From: Acetobacter okinawensis
Lineage (GTDB): Bacteria; Pseudomonadota; Alphaproteobacteria; Acetobacterales; Acetobacteraceae
Length of the DNA: 37,450 nucleotides
Reading direction: 5' to 3'
NCBI RefSeq assembly: GCF_002153655.1
Contig: NZ_JOPJ01000005.1
Coordinates: 1 to 37,450 of the forward strand
Position 1 is the stretch's first letter, and each line of letters opens with the position of its first letter. A model generated the notes under the pieces. It was not told where the DNA came from and did not search any database. It worked only from the letters and a program-made list of their open reading frames with translations. Shown in pieces: positions 1 through 8,109 of this stretch. Position numbers and translations under genes: made by a program.

Positions 1-52
1 CGCAAAGGCAGAACCCGCCACACCCACCAGCCCCCCAACGGCCCCGCGTGAC

Positions 53-718
53 ATGACGGACCCGGAAGTCCTGCTTTTTCTGGGTGATCTGGCCCGCGCG
101 TGGCCCGACGCACAGACGGAGCTGCACTACACCACACCCTTTACGCTGCTGGTGGCGGTTGTGCTGTCCGCGCAGGCGACAGATGCCTCGGTCAACCGCG
201 TAACCCCCGCTCTTTTTGCCGCCGCCCCCACCCCGCAGGCCATGGCCGCACTGGGGGATGAGCAGGTGGGCGAACTCATCCGCACAATCGGGCTATGGCG
301 CAACAAGGCCAAAAACGTGGTCGCACTCTCCCGCCAGTTGCTGGCAGAGCATGGCGGGCAGATCCCCCACACGCGTGAGGCGCTGGAAAAACTGGCAGGC
401 GTTGGGCGCAAGACCGCCAATGTGGTGCTTAATGTTGCGTTCAACCAACCCACGGTGCCGGTAGATACGCATGTATTCCGGCTGGCCAACCGCTCGGGCC
501 TTGGGCGTGGCCGCACGGTGGAAGCGGTGGAAAAAAAGCTGGAGGTGCGCATTCCCCTGCCCATGATGCGCGACTCCCACCACTGGCTTATTCTGCAGGG
601 GCGCTACGTGTGCAAGGCGCGCAAACCCGAGTGCTGGCGGTGCGCAGCCCAGCAAAGCTGCCTGTACCCGGACAAGACCCCACTCCCCCGCCCCAAAGCC
701 ACACGCACGGGCGCGTAG
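53..718 (+). CDS. nth: Endonuclease III (DNA glycosylase/AP lyase)
   Basis: Base-excision repair enzyme that removes oxidised pyrimidines and cleaves the resulting abasic site. The 221-residue product has the helix-hairpin-helix LAGVGRKTANV with catalytic Lys120, the catalytic Asp138 in PVDTHVFRL, and a C-terminal iron-sulfur loop with Cys187, Cys194, Cys197 and Cys203 (C-X6-C-X2-C-X5-C). These positions match the E. coli Nth numbering exactly, which supports the ATG at 53. Two points keep the start open: no clear Shine-Dalgarno precedes it, and the frame stays open to the window edge with a Pro/Ala-rich stretch that could be an N-terminal extension. The gene converges on hemH. Confidence 0.95.
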   Translation: MTDPEVLLFLGDLARAWPDAQTELHYTTPFTLLVAVVLSAQATDASVNRVTPALFAAAPTPQAMAALGDEQVGELIRTIGLWRNKAKNVVALSRQLLAEHGGQIPHTREALEKLAGVGRKTANVVLNVAFNQPTVPVDTHVFRLANRSGLGRGRTVEAVEKKLEVRIPLPMMRDSHHWLILQGRYVCKARKPECWRCAAQQSCLYPDKTPLPRPKATRTGA

Positions 719-742
719 GGGACAAGCCCCCTTTTAGACCCG

Positions 743-782
743 CACATAGGCACATAGGCACATAGGCACATAGGCACATAGG
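743..782. repeat. Five perfect tandem copies of an 8-bp unit
   Basis: The unit CACATAGG is repeated five times without a mismatch in the gap between the convergent nth and hemH genes. It is non-coding and could expand or contract by slippage. I see no regulatory or terminator structure in it. Confidence 0.9.
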
Positions 783-806
783 CAGCGCCATGGGCCTCTG
801 GCTGGG

Positions 807-1847
807 TTACAGCCAGCCCTGCAATTCACGACGGACCAGTTTTTCCAGCAGGCTGATGCTGGCCGGGCTGTCGTTCAGGCAGGGCACAAGGGTAAAGGAC
901 TCGCCCCCTGCGTGCATGAACTCCTCACGCACCTCATGGCCGATTTCATCCAGCGTTTCCAGGCAGTCGGCCATAAAGCAGGGGGTGACCACCGCAATGC
1001 GCCTGATGCCCTTGGCGGGCAGGCCCGCAATAAAGGGTGCGGTATAGGGCTCCAGCCACTTTGTCGGCCCAAAACGGGACTGAAAGGTCATGGGCAGGGT
1101 ACTCTCGTCCATGCCCAGTTCGGCGCGCAGGGCGGCCACGGTGCGGGTACATTCGGCCAGATACGAATCGCCCTTGTCCACATACTGCTGTGGCAGACCG
1201 TGGAAGGAGGCCACCACCATCTGGAAGGGCTGCGGCGCATGCACCTGCTCCTCGCGGATGGCAGACGCCACGGCGGTAATAAAATCCGGGTCATCGGGGA
1301 AGGACGGCACGGTGCGGATGGCAGGCTGGTTGCGCAGCTTCATCAACACCCGGAAAAGCTGGTCGTTGGCCGTGGCCGTGGTGGTGGCACTGTACTGCGG
1401 GTACAGGGGCAGGCACACAATACGGTCACACCCACGCTCCATGAGCGAACGCAGCGCCTGCGCAACGCTAGGGCTGCCGTAGCGCATGCCCCACGCCACG
1501 GGCACACCGTCGGCCGCCAGCTGCTCGGCCAGTTTTTCGCCCTGATGGCGGGTGTAGGTGCGCAGCGGGCTCTCATTCCGCTCCGCATCCCACACACGGG
1601 CATAGGCACGGCCACTGCGCGTGGGGCGGGTGGTCAGGATAACGCCCTGCAACAGGGGCTGCCAGAACAGGGGCGAGCCCTCGATCACCCTGCGGTCAGA
1701 CAGGAACTCGGACAGGTAGCGGCGCACAGCGCGGTAGCCCGTCCCCTCCGGTGTACCGAGGTTGAGCAGCAGCACACCCGGCCTGCCCCCCTGTGAGTGG
1801 CCCTGAGTCGCATGCTCGGCGTGTGGCGGAATATGGTGGAAAACCAT
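807..1847 (-). CDS. hemH: Ferrochelatase
   Basis: Last step of protoheme synthesis: inserts Fe2+ into protoporphyrin IX. The 346-residue product begins the family core at GVLLLNLGTPEG (about residue 24). It has the metal-binding SFHG motif with His216 and the CLETLDEI segment with Glu297, equivalent to the conserved His and Glu of other ferrochelatases. An AGAGG ribosome site lies about 5 nt before the ATG. The first ~20 residues (His-rich) are an extension. It follows mutY on the same strand after an 80-bp gap, so the two may be cotranscribed. Heme supply matters for the cytochrome-linked dehydrogenases and oxidases of acetic acid bacteria (family knowledge). Confidence 0.96.
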   Translation of the reverse strand: MVFHHIPPHAEHATQGHSQGGRPGVLLLNLGTPEGTGYRAVRRYLSEFLSDRRVIEGSPLFWQPLLQGVILTTRPTRSGRAYARVWDAERNESPLRTYTRHQGEKLAEQLAADGVPVAWGMRYGSPSVAQALRSLMERGCDRIVCLPLYPQYSATTTATANDQLFRVLMKLRNQPAIRTVPSFPDDPDFITAVASAIREEQVHAPQPFQMVVASFHGLPQQYVDKGDSYLAECTRTVAALRAELGMDESTLPMTFQSRFGPTKWLEPYTAPFIAGLPAKGIRRIAVVTPCFMADCLETLDEIGHEVREEFMHAGGESFTLVPCLNDSPASISLLEKLVRRELQGWL

Positions 1848-1927
1848 GTAACCTCTTTTTTTCTTTATTCTGGCCCAGCCTTAATGGCTGTCCTGCCGGG
1901 TGCGCCGCGCCTGAACACACCGGCTTT

Positions 1928-2995
1928 TCATGCACGATGCAGGAAGTCGTATCCTGCTGTCATACATTTTTGCATAATTGATGGCAGAGATGCCGTTTTG
2001 GCCTGCGCAACCGGCAACAAAAACCCCTGTGCAACATCCGTGTTGGCAAACCGCTCCACGCGTGCCGCGTAAACCACCACATACAGCGTAAAATGCGTAA
2101 ACACGTGTTTGACCACCCCTGCTCTGGCCCACTGCGCGGCCGTCGGGGCCTGCGCCAGCGCCTCGGCCTCGGCCCATGGTTCCGTGCGCCATGCGGTGCC
2201 GGGCAGTTCGGTCATGGCAGCCAGCAGCCCGGTTTCTGGCCGTTTGCGCAGCAGCACGTGGCTTGCCGCATCCATGACCATAAAATGCACGCCATGCCGC
2301 GCCGGGCGTTCCGCCTTGGGCGTCTTGCGCGGTAGCGTGGCCGCTGTGCCCTGCGCATGCCCTGCGCACCCCCCCTGCCACGGGCACAGCCCGCAGGCTG
2401 GCTGGCGGGGCGAACACAGGGAGGACCCCAGATCAAACAGCGCCTGTGCAAAATCGGACGGGCGGGCGCGGGCGGGGGCATCCGCATTCAGCCCGCTGGC
2501 CAGTTGTGCCAGCGTTTTGCGCGCAGCAGGCAACGGGTCCTGCACATTGTACAGCCGCGCCGTAACGCGCTCCACATTCCCATCCACCGGCACCACTGGC
2601 ACGCCAAAGGCAATGGCCGCCACAGCCGCTGCGGTGTAAGCGCCAATACCGGGCAGGGCGCGCAAGCCCTCCACCGTGCGGGGGAACCCGCCAAGTGCCG
2701 CTACGGCCTGCGCACAGGCATGCAGGTTGCGCGCGCGCGAGTAATAGCCAAGCCCCGCCCATGCGGCCAGCACATCATCCCGCGGGGCGGCGGCCAGCGC
2801 CTGCACGGTTGGAAATTTTTCCACAAATCTGAGATAATATGGCCCGACAGCCTTGACCGTTGTCTGCTGAAGCATGATCTCGCTCAACCAGACGCGGTAC
2901 GGGTCTGGTGTCTCCCCCCCCGTGCAGCGCCAGGGCAGGGTGCGGCGGTGTCTGTCATACCAGTGCAGCAGGGCGTGGGCGGGTGGCGTAATCAC
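1928..2995 (-). CDS. mutY: A/G-specific adenine glycosylase
   Basis: Removes adenine mispaired with 8-oxoguanine. The 355-residue product has WLSEIMLQQT with catalytic Glu39, the helix-hairpin-helix LPGIGAYTA near residues 114-122, PVDGNVERV with catalytic Asp138, and an iron-sulfur loop with Cys194, Cys201, Cys204 and Cys210. The C-terminal third is the NUDIX-like domain that recognises 8-oxoG. The start is a GTG at 2995-2993 without an obvious Shine-Dalgarno. It lies only 10 bp from the ATG of the divergent DUF721 gene, so the promoter of each gene must lie inside the other. Confidence 0.96.
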   Translation of the reverse strand: MITPPAHALLHWYDRHRRTLPWRCTGGETPDPYRVWLSEIMLQQTTVKAVGPYYLRFVEKFPTVQALAAAPRDDVLAAWAGLGYYSRARNLHACAQAVAALGGFPRTVEGLRALPGIGAYTAAAVAAIAFGVPVVPVDGNVERVTARLYNVQDPLPAARKTLAQLASGLNADAPARARPSDFAQALFDLGSSLCSPRQPACGLCPWQGGCAGHAQGTAATLPRKTPKAERPARHGVHFMVMDAASHVLLRKRPETGLLAAMTELPGTAWRTEPWAEAEALAQAPTAAQWARAGVVKHVFTHFTLYVVVYAARVERFANTDVAQGFLLPVAQAKTASLPSIMQKCMTAGYDFLHRA

Positions 2996-3000
2996 GGAGG
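2996..3000 (+). promoter_or_regulatory. Ribosome binding site fixing the DUF721 start
   Basis: GGAGG lies 5 nt before the ATG at 3006. It favours this start over an in-frame ATG at 2874 that would overlap mutY by about 120 bp. The site touches the mutY GTG on the other strand. Confidence 0.75.
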
Positions 3001-3005
3001 CTGTT

Positions 3006-3575
3006 ATGACGAAGGAACTTCATTCGGGCAAGGCGGGGGCACCCGCACGGCAGGCCACCACGCAGCGCAGGCCCGCAGCCAGCACACGGGCCAAGTCCCC
3101 TGCCAACAAAAGCGCCACGGAGGACACACCGCCCCCCCGCCGCGTGATGAAGGCGCGCACACTCGCAGCCCTGCTCCCCAATGTAACGGCACCCGCCTTC
3201 CGCCGCCGCTCCCCCACCGGGGCCATGCTGTTTGCCTGCTGGGGCGATGTGGTTGGCCCCGCCCATGCCGCGCTCACCACCCCGCACCGGCTCAGCACCG
3301 GCACGCTGACAGTCGCCTGCGCAGGGCCTGTGGCCATGGAACTGCAACATCAGGCCGACATGCTTATGGCGCGGATCAACACATGGTGCGGGGAGCCACT
3401 GGTCGCGCGGTTACGCTTTGTGCAGGACCCCACGGCAGGCATACGCCGCAAACGCGCACCACGCCCAAGCACCACCCAGACCTGCACCCTGCCCGACATG
3501 GCCGATGAGTCCCTGCGCGTGGCACTGGAGCGGCTGGGCACGGAAATTTTACAAAGCCCGACAAAAAAAACCTAA
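3006..3575 (+). CDS. DUF721 (DciA-like) protein
   Basis: The product has 189 residues. The first ~45 are basic and rich in Ala, Thr and Pro. The DUF721 core follows (about residues 50-140), with a CWGDVVG segment, a TGTLTVACAGPVAMEL strand-helix segment and a following helix. DUF721 proteins include DciA, the ancestral bacterial operator/loader of the replicative helicase DnaB, so that role is possible by family. The low-complexity tail is not informative. In many alphaproteobacteria this gene sits by mutY and is followed by a thioredoxin-fold gene and smc. Here only the mutY linkage is seen. Confidence 0.8.
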   Translation: MTKELHSGKAGAPARQATTQRRPAASTRAKSPANKSATEDTPPPRRVMKARTLAALLPNVTAPAFRRRSPTGAMLFACWGDVVGPAHAALTTPHRLSTGTLTVACAGPVAMELQHQADMLMARINTWCGEPLVARLRFVQDPTAGIRRKRAPRPSTTQTCTLPDMADESLRVALERLGTEILQSPTKKT

Positions 3576-3600
3576 CAAATTTAAGGGGTTATTTCTTTTA

Positions 3601-3620
3601 TTGTCATGGTTTTATGACAA
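3601..3620. promoter_or_regulatory. Perfect 7-bp inverted repeat, possible operator
   Basis: Arms TTGTCAT and ATGACAA are separated by 6 nt in the AT-rich gap after the DUF721 gene. No T-run follows on either strand, so a protein-binding site for the downstream small gene is more likely than a terminator. The function is inferred only. Confidence 0.4.
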
Positions 3621-3740
3621 AACCGCTTAGCGCTTGAAATTGACACATTGTGGGTGTTCTAAGACCCCGCACCAGATGCCCAAGTGGCACCGTGGCGCAA
3701 CAGTCAAGAGCAGAACAGCTTAACTTACAGGATTTATACC

Positions 3741-3965
3741 ATGTTGCGTAAACCCGGCACCACGCCAGGGATTACTACCCCCGCCGCGCTGAAAACCCTG
3801 AGACAGCATGGCCCGGAAACCCTGTCTGACCTCCAGTTTTTAGAAAACTGGACAACACGGCCCCGCTACACGGCTGCCAGCGTACTGCGCGCAAGCCAGA
3901 TCCGCCGGACAAACCCGGACCTGATGAACGATATAACCGCCAGCATGCGCAAACGGGGCAAATAA
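3741..3965 (+). CDS. Small basic protein of unknown function
   Basis: The product has 74 residues, is basic, and lacks a signal peptide or membrane segment. I do not recognise the family. An AGGA-like ribosome site about 8 nt upstream supports the ATG at 3741 over a GTG at 3684 in the same frame. A hairpin terminator follows closely, consistent with a separate short transcript. It is probably a real gene, because the sequence is not a shadow of another frame and stands alone between two well-defined genes. Confidence 0.55.
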   Translation: MLRKPGTTPGITTPAALKTLRQHGPETLSDLQFLENWTTRPRYTAASVLRASQIRRTNPDLMNDITASMRKRGK

Positions 3966-3982
3966 CCGCCGCGCAAACACAC

Positions 3983-4003
3983 TGCCCCCTCGCGGGGGCA
4001 TTT
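3983..4003 (+). terminator. Probable intrinsic terminator
   Basis: A 7-bp G/C stem (TGCCCCC/GGGGGCA) with a 4-nt loop is followed by TTT. It lies 18 nt after the small gene and before the transglycosylase gene. The T-run is short, so termination may be partial. Confidence 0.55.
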
Positions 4004-4036
4004 ACATTCCCCCGCCCAAAAGGGCACCATGGGGGC

Positions 4037-5155
4037 ATGCTGCCGCGTTCCCTTACCTGTGCAGGCCGCCGTGTCTGGCGCAGGGCCTTTTCCCTTGCCG
4101 CTCTGGGCGGGCTGTCCGTGCTGGCCGCCTGCGCGGGACCGGGCAGAACATCGTACAATGCTCCGGGGTCAGCCCTGAACCCGTGGGGGCCTTACATCCA
4201 CGAAGCCTCGGACCGGTTTTCCATCCCGCAATCGTGGATCCGCGCTGTCATGCAGCAGGAATCGGGGGGGCACCAGTATATGAACGGGCATTTGACCCGC
4301 TCGGTGCATGGTGCGGTCGGGCTTATGCAGATCAAGCCTGACACCTATGCCGAGCTTGCCCAGCGCTACCACCTTGGATCGGACCCCTATAACCCGCACG
4401 ACAACATCATGGCGGCCAGCGGCTACATCCGCGAGCTATACGACCGCTTTGGCTCCCCCGATTTTCTGGGAGCCTATAACTGCGGCCCGCAATGCATGGA
4501 CAACCACCGCTCCCGCGGAGCACCCCTGCCCGGTTATGCGCGCACCTACATGGCCGCCATTACCCCACACCTGAACGACCCTGTCCCCGCCAGCACCCTG
4601 CCCGCGCAGCAGCCCTACCCCAGCCCCGTGCAGACCATGCCTGCAAGCACTCCCATACAGTTGGCGCAGGCTGAGCCCCAAACGGCTCCTCTGGCCAACG
4701 GGCAGGCCAGCGCCCCCCCGCTGGCTGATGACACGCTGCCCCCGCCCTACGCCGGGGCTGATGGCCCTGCCCCGGTACTGGACGCCCCCACACAAGCCGA
4801 CTCCGGCACAACGGATACGCAGCCCGCCAGCTACCAGCCCGCCACTTATCGCAGTGTCAGCACCACAGCCCTTGCTGGCCCCGGCATTGTCTGGCGTACA
4901 ACAGGCACCTCGGGCAGTGCCGTCATCCAGATCGGGGCTTTTTCCTCCCCCGCGCGGGCCATGCATGCCATTGCCATTGCGCGGCACTCCTCCGCGGCTC
5001 TCAGCCACGCGCTCAACCAGGTGGAAAAGGTCTCGCCCTCCGGGCGGCCCCCGGTCTGGCGCACACGGCTTGCCGGGCTTCCCTCCGGGCAGACCGACAG
5101 CATATGCACCGCCCTGCGCCAGCAGGGGTTGTCCTGCATTGCCGTCACACCCTGA
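4037..5155 (+). CDS. Lytic transglycosylase lipoprotein with SPOR domain
   Basis: Probably cleaves peptidoglycan strands non-hydrolytically from an outer-membrane anchor. The 372-residue product has a signal peptide ending in the lipobox LAAC (Cys32). A Slt-type catalytic domain spans about residues 45-175, with catalytic Glu75 in MQQESGG, then GAVGLMQIKP and LGAYNCGP. A Pro/Ala/Gln-rich linker of over 100 residues leads to a SPOR-like domain at about 293-372 (starting VIQIGAF), a fold that binds denuded septal glycan. A role in daughter-cell separation is therefore plausible but inferred. The gene appears monocistronic. Confidence 0.88.
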   Translation: MLPRSLTCAGRRVWRRAFSLAALGGLSVLAACAGPGRTSYNAPGSALNPWGPYIHEASDRFSIPQSWIRAVMQQESGGHQYMNGHLTRSVHGAVGLMQIKPDTYAELAQRYHLGSDPYNPHDNIMAASGYIRELYDRFGSPDFLGAYNCGPQCMDNHRSRGAPLPGYARTYMAAITPHLNDPVPASTLPAQQPYPSPVQTMPASTPIQLAQAEPQTAPLANGQASAPPLADDTLPPPYAGADGPAPVLDAPTQADSGTTDTQPASYQPATYRSVSTTALAGPGIVWRTTGTSGSAVIQIGAFSSPARAMHAIAIARHSSAALSHALNQVEKVSPSGRPPVWRTRLAGLPSGQTDSICTALRQQGLSCIAVTP

Positions 5156-5161
5156 AAAGTT

Positions 5162-5176
5162 ACATGACGTTCATGT
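5162..5176. promoter_or_regulatory. Perfect 6-bp inverted repeat ACATGA-cgt-TCATGT
   Basis: A 15-bp dyad 6 nt after the transglycosylase stop codon. It is followed by TTTACTTTTT, so it may be a weak terminator. The short spacer and low GC content equally suit an operator for the downstream regulator gene. Sequence alone does not decide between these. Confidence 0.4.
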
Positions 5177-5301
5177 TTACTTTTTGCTAAAATATTATTT
5201 CTACACAAATCAAGGCTTACAAGCTCCCACCCGACCGGCGTGAATACCCTCAAGGTTCGTGACCGGTACCTCCTCCAAGGTAACCAACGGACCCAGCACC
5301 C

Positions 5302-7314
5302 ATGCACGCCCCACCCAGCCCTAATGGCTCTTTGCCTGACCGTCCGTTGCTGAATATTTTTCTGCTCGGGCACATGCGCGTTATTTCCAGTACCGGACTT
5401 TCCCTCCTGCCAACAGGGACCAAAACGCGCGCACTGCTGGCCATTCTGGCCCTGTCCAACCGGCGGCCTGTGGCCCGCACACGGCTGGCGGAACTGCTGT
5501 GGAGTACGCGCGCCCCCGATCAGGCGCGTGCCTCCCTACGGCAGGAAATCCACCGGCTGATGGACATTCTCTCCCCCCTTGGGCCGGAGGTGCTGGACGT
5601 GCAGCGCCACACGCTGGCCATCCGCCCGGGCCTGACCGATATTGATGTGGAACACGCGCTCAGCACCACAGCCCAGACGATTATGGACCTGCCCAACCCC
5701 CTGCCCCCTTTGCTGGAGGACCTGAGCGCGGTTGATCCGATGTTTGCTATCTGGCTGGAGGAAGAACGTAACCGCCTGCTCGACCACAAGATTATCCAGC
5801 TTGAAGCGCTGATGACCAGCGCCACCGACCCGGCCACCATTATGGCGGCAACGCACAGGCTGCTGCGCCTGACCCCCCTGAACGAAGGCGCATGGCGCGC
5901 CCATATTCAGGCCGCCATGCGTAACAAGGAGGAAGGAGCCGCCCTTTTGGGCGCGGAGACCTGCCTGCGCACGTTCGAGACCACCCTGGGCACCACGCCG
6001 GGGCAGCAGACCATGCACCTGATTACGCAGTTGCGGGCAACACACCAGAACACCACGCAGGCCACACGCCCGCCCAGTGCTACAATACGCCCCCCCTCCG
6101 CCAGCACCAGCCAGCCCACGCCCGAACCACCCCTGCCCACACTGGCCGCCACGGTGTTCCTTAACACTGCCAGCACGCCAGAGCAGGCAGCCGGTATGGC
6201 TCTGGGCGAACAGTTCTGCCGTGAACTGGGGCAGGACATGGCCATGCACGGTGTGCTGGGCGTAAGCGTGCAGGCCGAACCCGCAAGCCCTGCCCTGTTG
6301 CACCCCCTGCCCCTGCTCGGGCGGTGGGACTACCTGATCGGCCTGAGTGTGCTGAGCACCAGCGAGGGCGAGGCAACCTGTCTGTTGCAGGCGTTTGACA
6401 CCCGCACGGACAACACCATCGTGTGGGGCCACAGGCTGCACCTGAGCACCGCCACACTGCACGCCCAGTCCAGCCGGTTTGCAGCCGTACTCCTTTTCAG
6501 CCTGCTCATGGGGGAGGCCCGCAAGGTCGCCAGCAGACCCGTGGCCGAGCTGTCGCCCTTTGGGCAGGGGTTGCGCGCCTTAACCCTGAGCGTCCGCCGC
6601 GACCGCACGGCATACCCCACCATTGAACACCTGCTGGCCGAGGCCGAAAAACGCGCACCAGACAACCAGTTCCTGTTTTTTGTTCACATGCACTACCTGC
6701 TCATGCGCATGTATGAGGAGTGGCGTATGCCCGTGGCCGACTATATCCAGCCCATGCTCTGCATGCTCCGGCGCAACTTTGCCCTGTTCCCCGGCAATAC
6801 GGCCCTCCACTCCATGCTAACAACCACCCTGTTTTACGCCAACCAGACCGAGGAGGCCCTGTTCCTGCATGCGCAGGCGCCACTCACCCAGTCAGCCGAT
6901 TCCCGCGCAAGCACACAGGTGCTCCCAAGCGGGCTGGCCGCCCTGTGCCGGGGTGATGCGGTCAGGGCTGCCCATATTTACAGCGATTTTTTTGGTGTCG
7001 CCCCCACCGCTCCTTTTTTTGCTGCCCCCGATCAGGAGTTTGTGCTGTCCTGTTTTTTAGCCGACCGGCACGAGGAAACACTGCGCCTTGCGCGCGAGAT
7101 CCTGACCACCTGCCCGGACCGCTCAGCCATTCTTGTACCCGCCTTGGCTGCAGCCAACATGCTGGGCCACCAGTCTTTGGCGCAGGATTACCGCCAACGG
7201 CTGCACCGTTTGCAAACCCCGCTGACCCAGCAGACCGTGGAGGGACATTACGGCTACCTGCCCTGCGCCATGCGGCAAAAACTCTGCCGCGCACTCCACC
7301 TGCCCCAACCCTGA
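5302..7314 (+). CDS. SARP/BTAD-type transcriptional regulator with TolB-like and helical-repeat region
   Basis: The product has 670 residues. Residues ~10-105 resemble the winged-helix DNA-binding domain of SARP/OmpR-type activators (KTRALLAILALS, then RTRLAELLW and ASLRQEIHRLMDIL). Residues ~113-255 are helical, like the bacterial transcriptional activation domain (NEGAWRAHIQAAM). After a Pro/Thr-rich linker, residues ~290-420 resemble the TolB-like domain found in adenylate-cyclase-related regulators, and the rest is helical, TPR-like. There is no receiver domain and no obvious ATP-binding P-loop. The target is unknown. The gene sits alone between the transglycosylase and the DUF3576 gene, and could control either or act elsewhere. 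Confidence 0.78.
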   Translation: MHAPPSPNGSLPDRPLLNIFLLGHMRVISSTGLSLLPTGTKTRALLAILALSNRRPVARTRLAELLWSTRAPDQARASLRQEIHRLMDILSPLGPEVLDVQRHTLAIRPGLTDIDVEHALSTTAQTIMDLPNPLPPLLEDLSAVDPMFAIWLEEERNRLLDHKIIQLEALMTSATDPATIMAATHRLLRLTPLNEGAWRAHIQAAMRNKEEGAALLGAETCLRTFETTLGTTPGQQTMHLITQLRATHQNTTQATRPPSATIRPPSASTSQPTPEPPLPTLAATVFLNTASTPEQAAGMALGEQFCRELGQDMAMHGVLGVSVQAEPASPALLHPLPLLGRWDYLIGLSVLSTSEGEATCLLQAFDTRTDNTIVWGHRLHLSTATLHAQSSRFAAVLLFSLLMGEARKVASRPVAELSPFGQGLRALTLSVRRDRTAYPTIEHLLAEAEKRAPDNQFLFFVHMHYLLMRMYEEWRMPVADYIQPMLCMLRRNFALFPGNTALHSMLTTTLFYANQTEEALFLHAQAPLTQSADSRASTQVLPSGLAALCRGDAVRAAHIYSDFFGVAPTAPFFAAPDQEFVLSCFLADRHEETLRLAREILTTCPDRSAILVPALAAANMLGHQSLAQDYRQRLHRLQTPLTQQTVEGHYGYLPCAMRQKLCRALHLPQP

Positions 7315-7503
7315 ACCGCCCCACAGCCACACCCGCCCCAACCTGCCAGCGCACACAGGCCACGCAGACGCTTGGCGGAAAAGAGTTGAAAGGATATGAA
7401 GGCGGACAGGAACACCTGTGCCGCCAGCCAGAGCTGACTTGTTTTTTTATCCGGCGGACCGGGAAAGACGGATACCCCAGCGCCAAGGAGCCACATCAAC
7501 GCC

Positions 7504-8040
7504 ATGCTTCGCCGTCTCATGCCCAGCCATGCCGCTGCAAGTCGTCCCCCGCTTAAGCCACTCCGCAAATGGGTGGCCGCCACCACGGCCATAGCCGGGG
7601 TCAGCCTGTTGAGCGCGTGCTCGCTCTTTGACCGCTCCCAGACCGGAATTGCCACGCCACACAACCACCTGCTGGCAGAAGACCGCGGTGCATCCGGTGG
7701 GGAAGACAGCCTTAAGGGCGGCGTAAACGCCTATCTGTGGCGCGCCGCACTGGATACGCTGTCCTTCATGCCCGTAGCCACGGCTGATGCGGAAGGCGGG
7801 ATTATCCTGACCGACTGGTACACACCGCCCGCAACACATGACGAGCGGTTCAAGATTACCGCCTTTGTGCTGGACCGCCGCCTGCGCTCCGATGCGCTGC
7901 GCCTGAGCGTGTTCCGCCAGCTCAAGCAGGACGGCACATGGGTCGACACCCCCCCCGCCCCCAACACCGCGTCCGATATTGCCACGCGCATTCTCTCCCG
8001 CGCACGCAAGCTCCGCGCCGACAACAACAATCAGGACTGA
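7504..8040 (+). CDS. DUF3576 lipoprotein
   Basis: The 178-residue product has a signal peptide ending in LLSAC (Cys39), so it is predicted to be an envelope lipoprotein. The mature part carries the family segments NAYLWRAALDTLSFMP and GGIILTDWYTPP, and a basic C-terminus. DUF3576 genes commonly precede leuS in alphaproteobacteria, as here (69 bp apart), pointing to a conserved leuS-lptE-holA transcription unit. Its function is not known. An AAGGAG motif lies rather far (about 13 nt) from the ATG. Confidence 0.85.
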   Translation: MLRRLMPSHAAASRPPLKPLRKWVAATTAIAGVSLLSACSLFDRSQTGIATPHNHLLAEDRGASGGEDSLKGGVNAYLWRAALDTLSFMPVATADAEGGIILTDWYTPPATHDERFKITAFVLDRRLRSDALRLSVFRQLKQDGTWVDTPPAPNTASDIATRILSRARKLRADNNNQD

Positions 8041-8109
8041 CACGCCCACCCGTGGCCGTGCCTGCCCTTTCGTCTTTCCCCTAGCCTGCAAGCGTAGATC
8101 CAGAGTCTC

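Noticed and set aside
1-51. Possible tail of an upstream gene ending in TGA at 49-51
   Set aside because: Seventeen codons without recognisable sequence are too few to support a gene. The frame used by nth is also open here.
743-782. CRISPR-like array
   Set aside because: Units are 8 bp and contiguous with no spacers; it is a simple tandem repeat.
2357-3508. A 383-codon plus-strand frame over mutY and the DUF721 gene
   Set aside because: It overlaps two well-supported genes and its product is Arg/Gly/His-rich low complexity.
3640-3645. TTGACA as a -35 promoter element before the small gene
   Set aside because: The position 17 bp downstream is GACCCC, with no acceptable -10 nearby.
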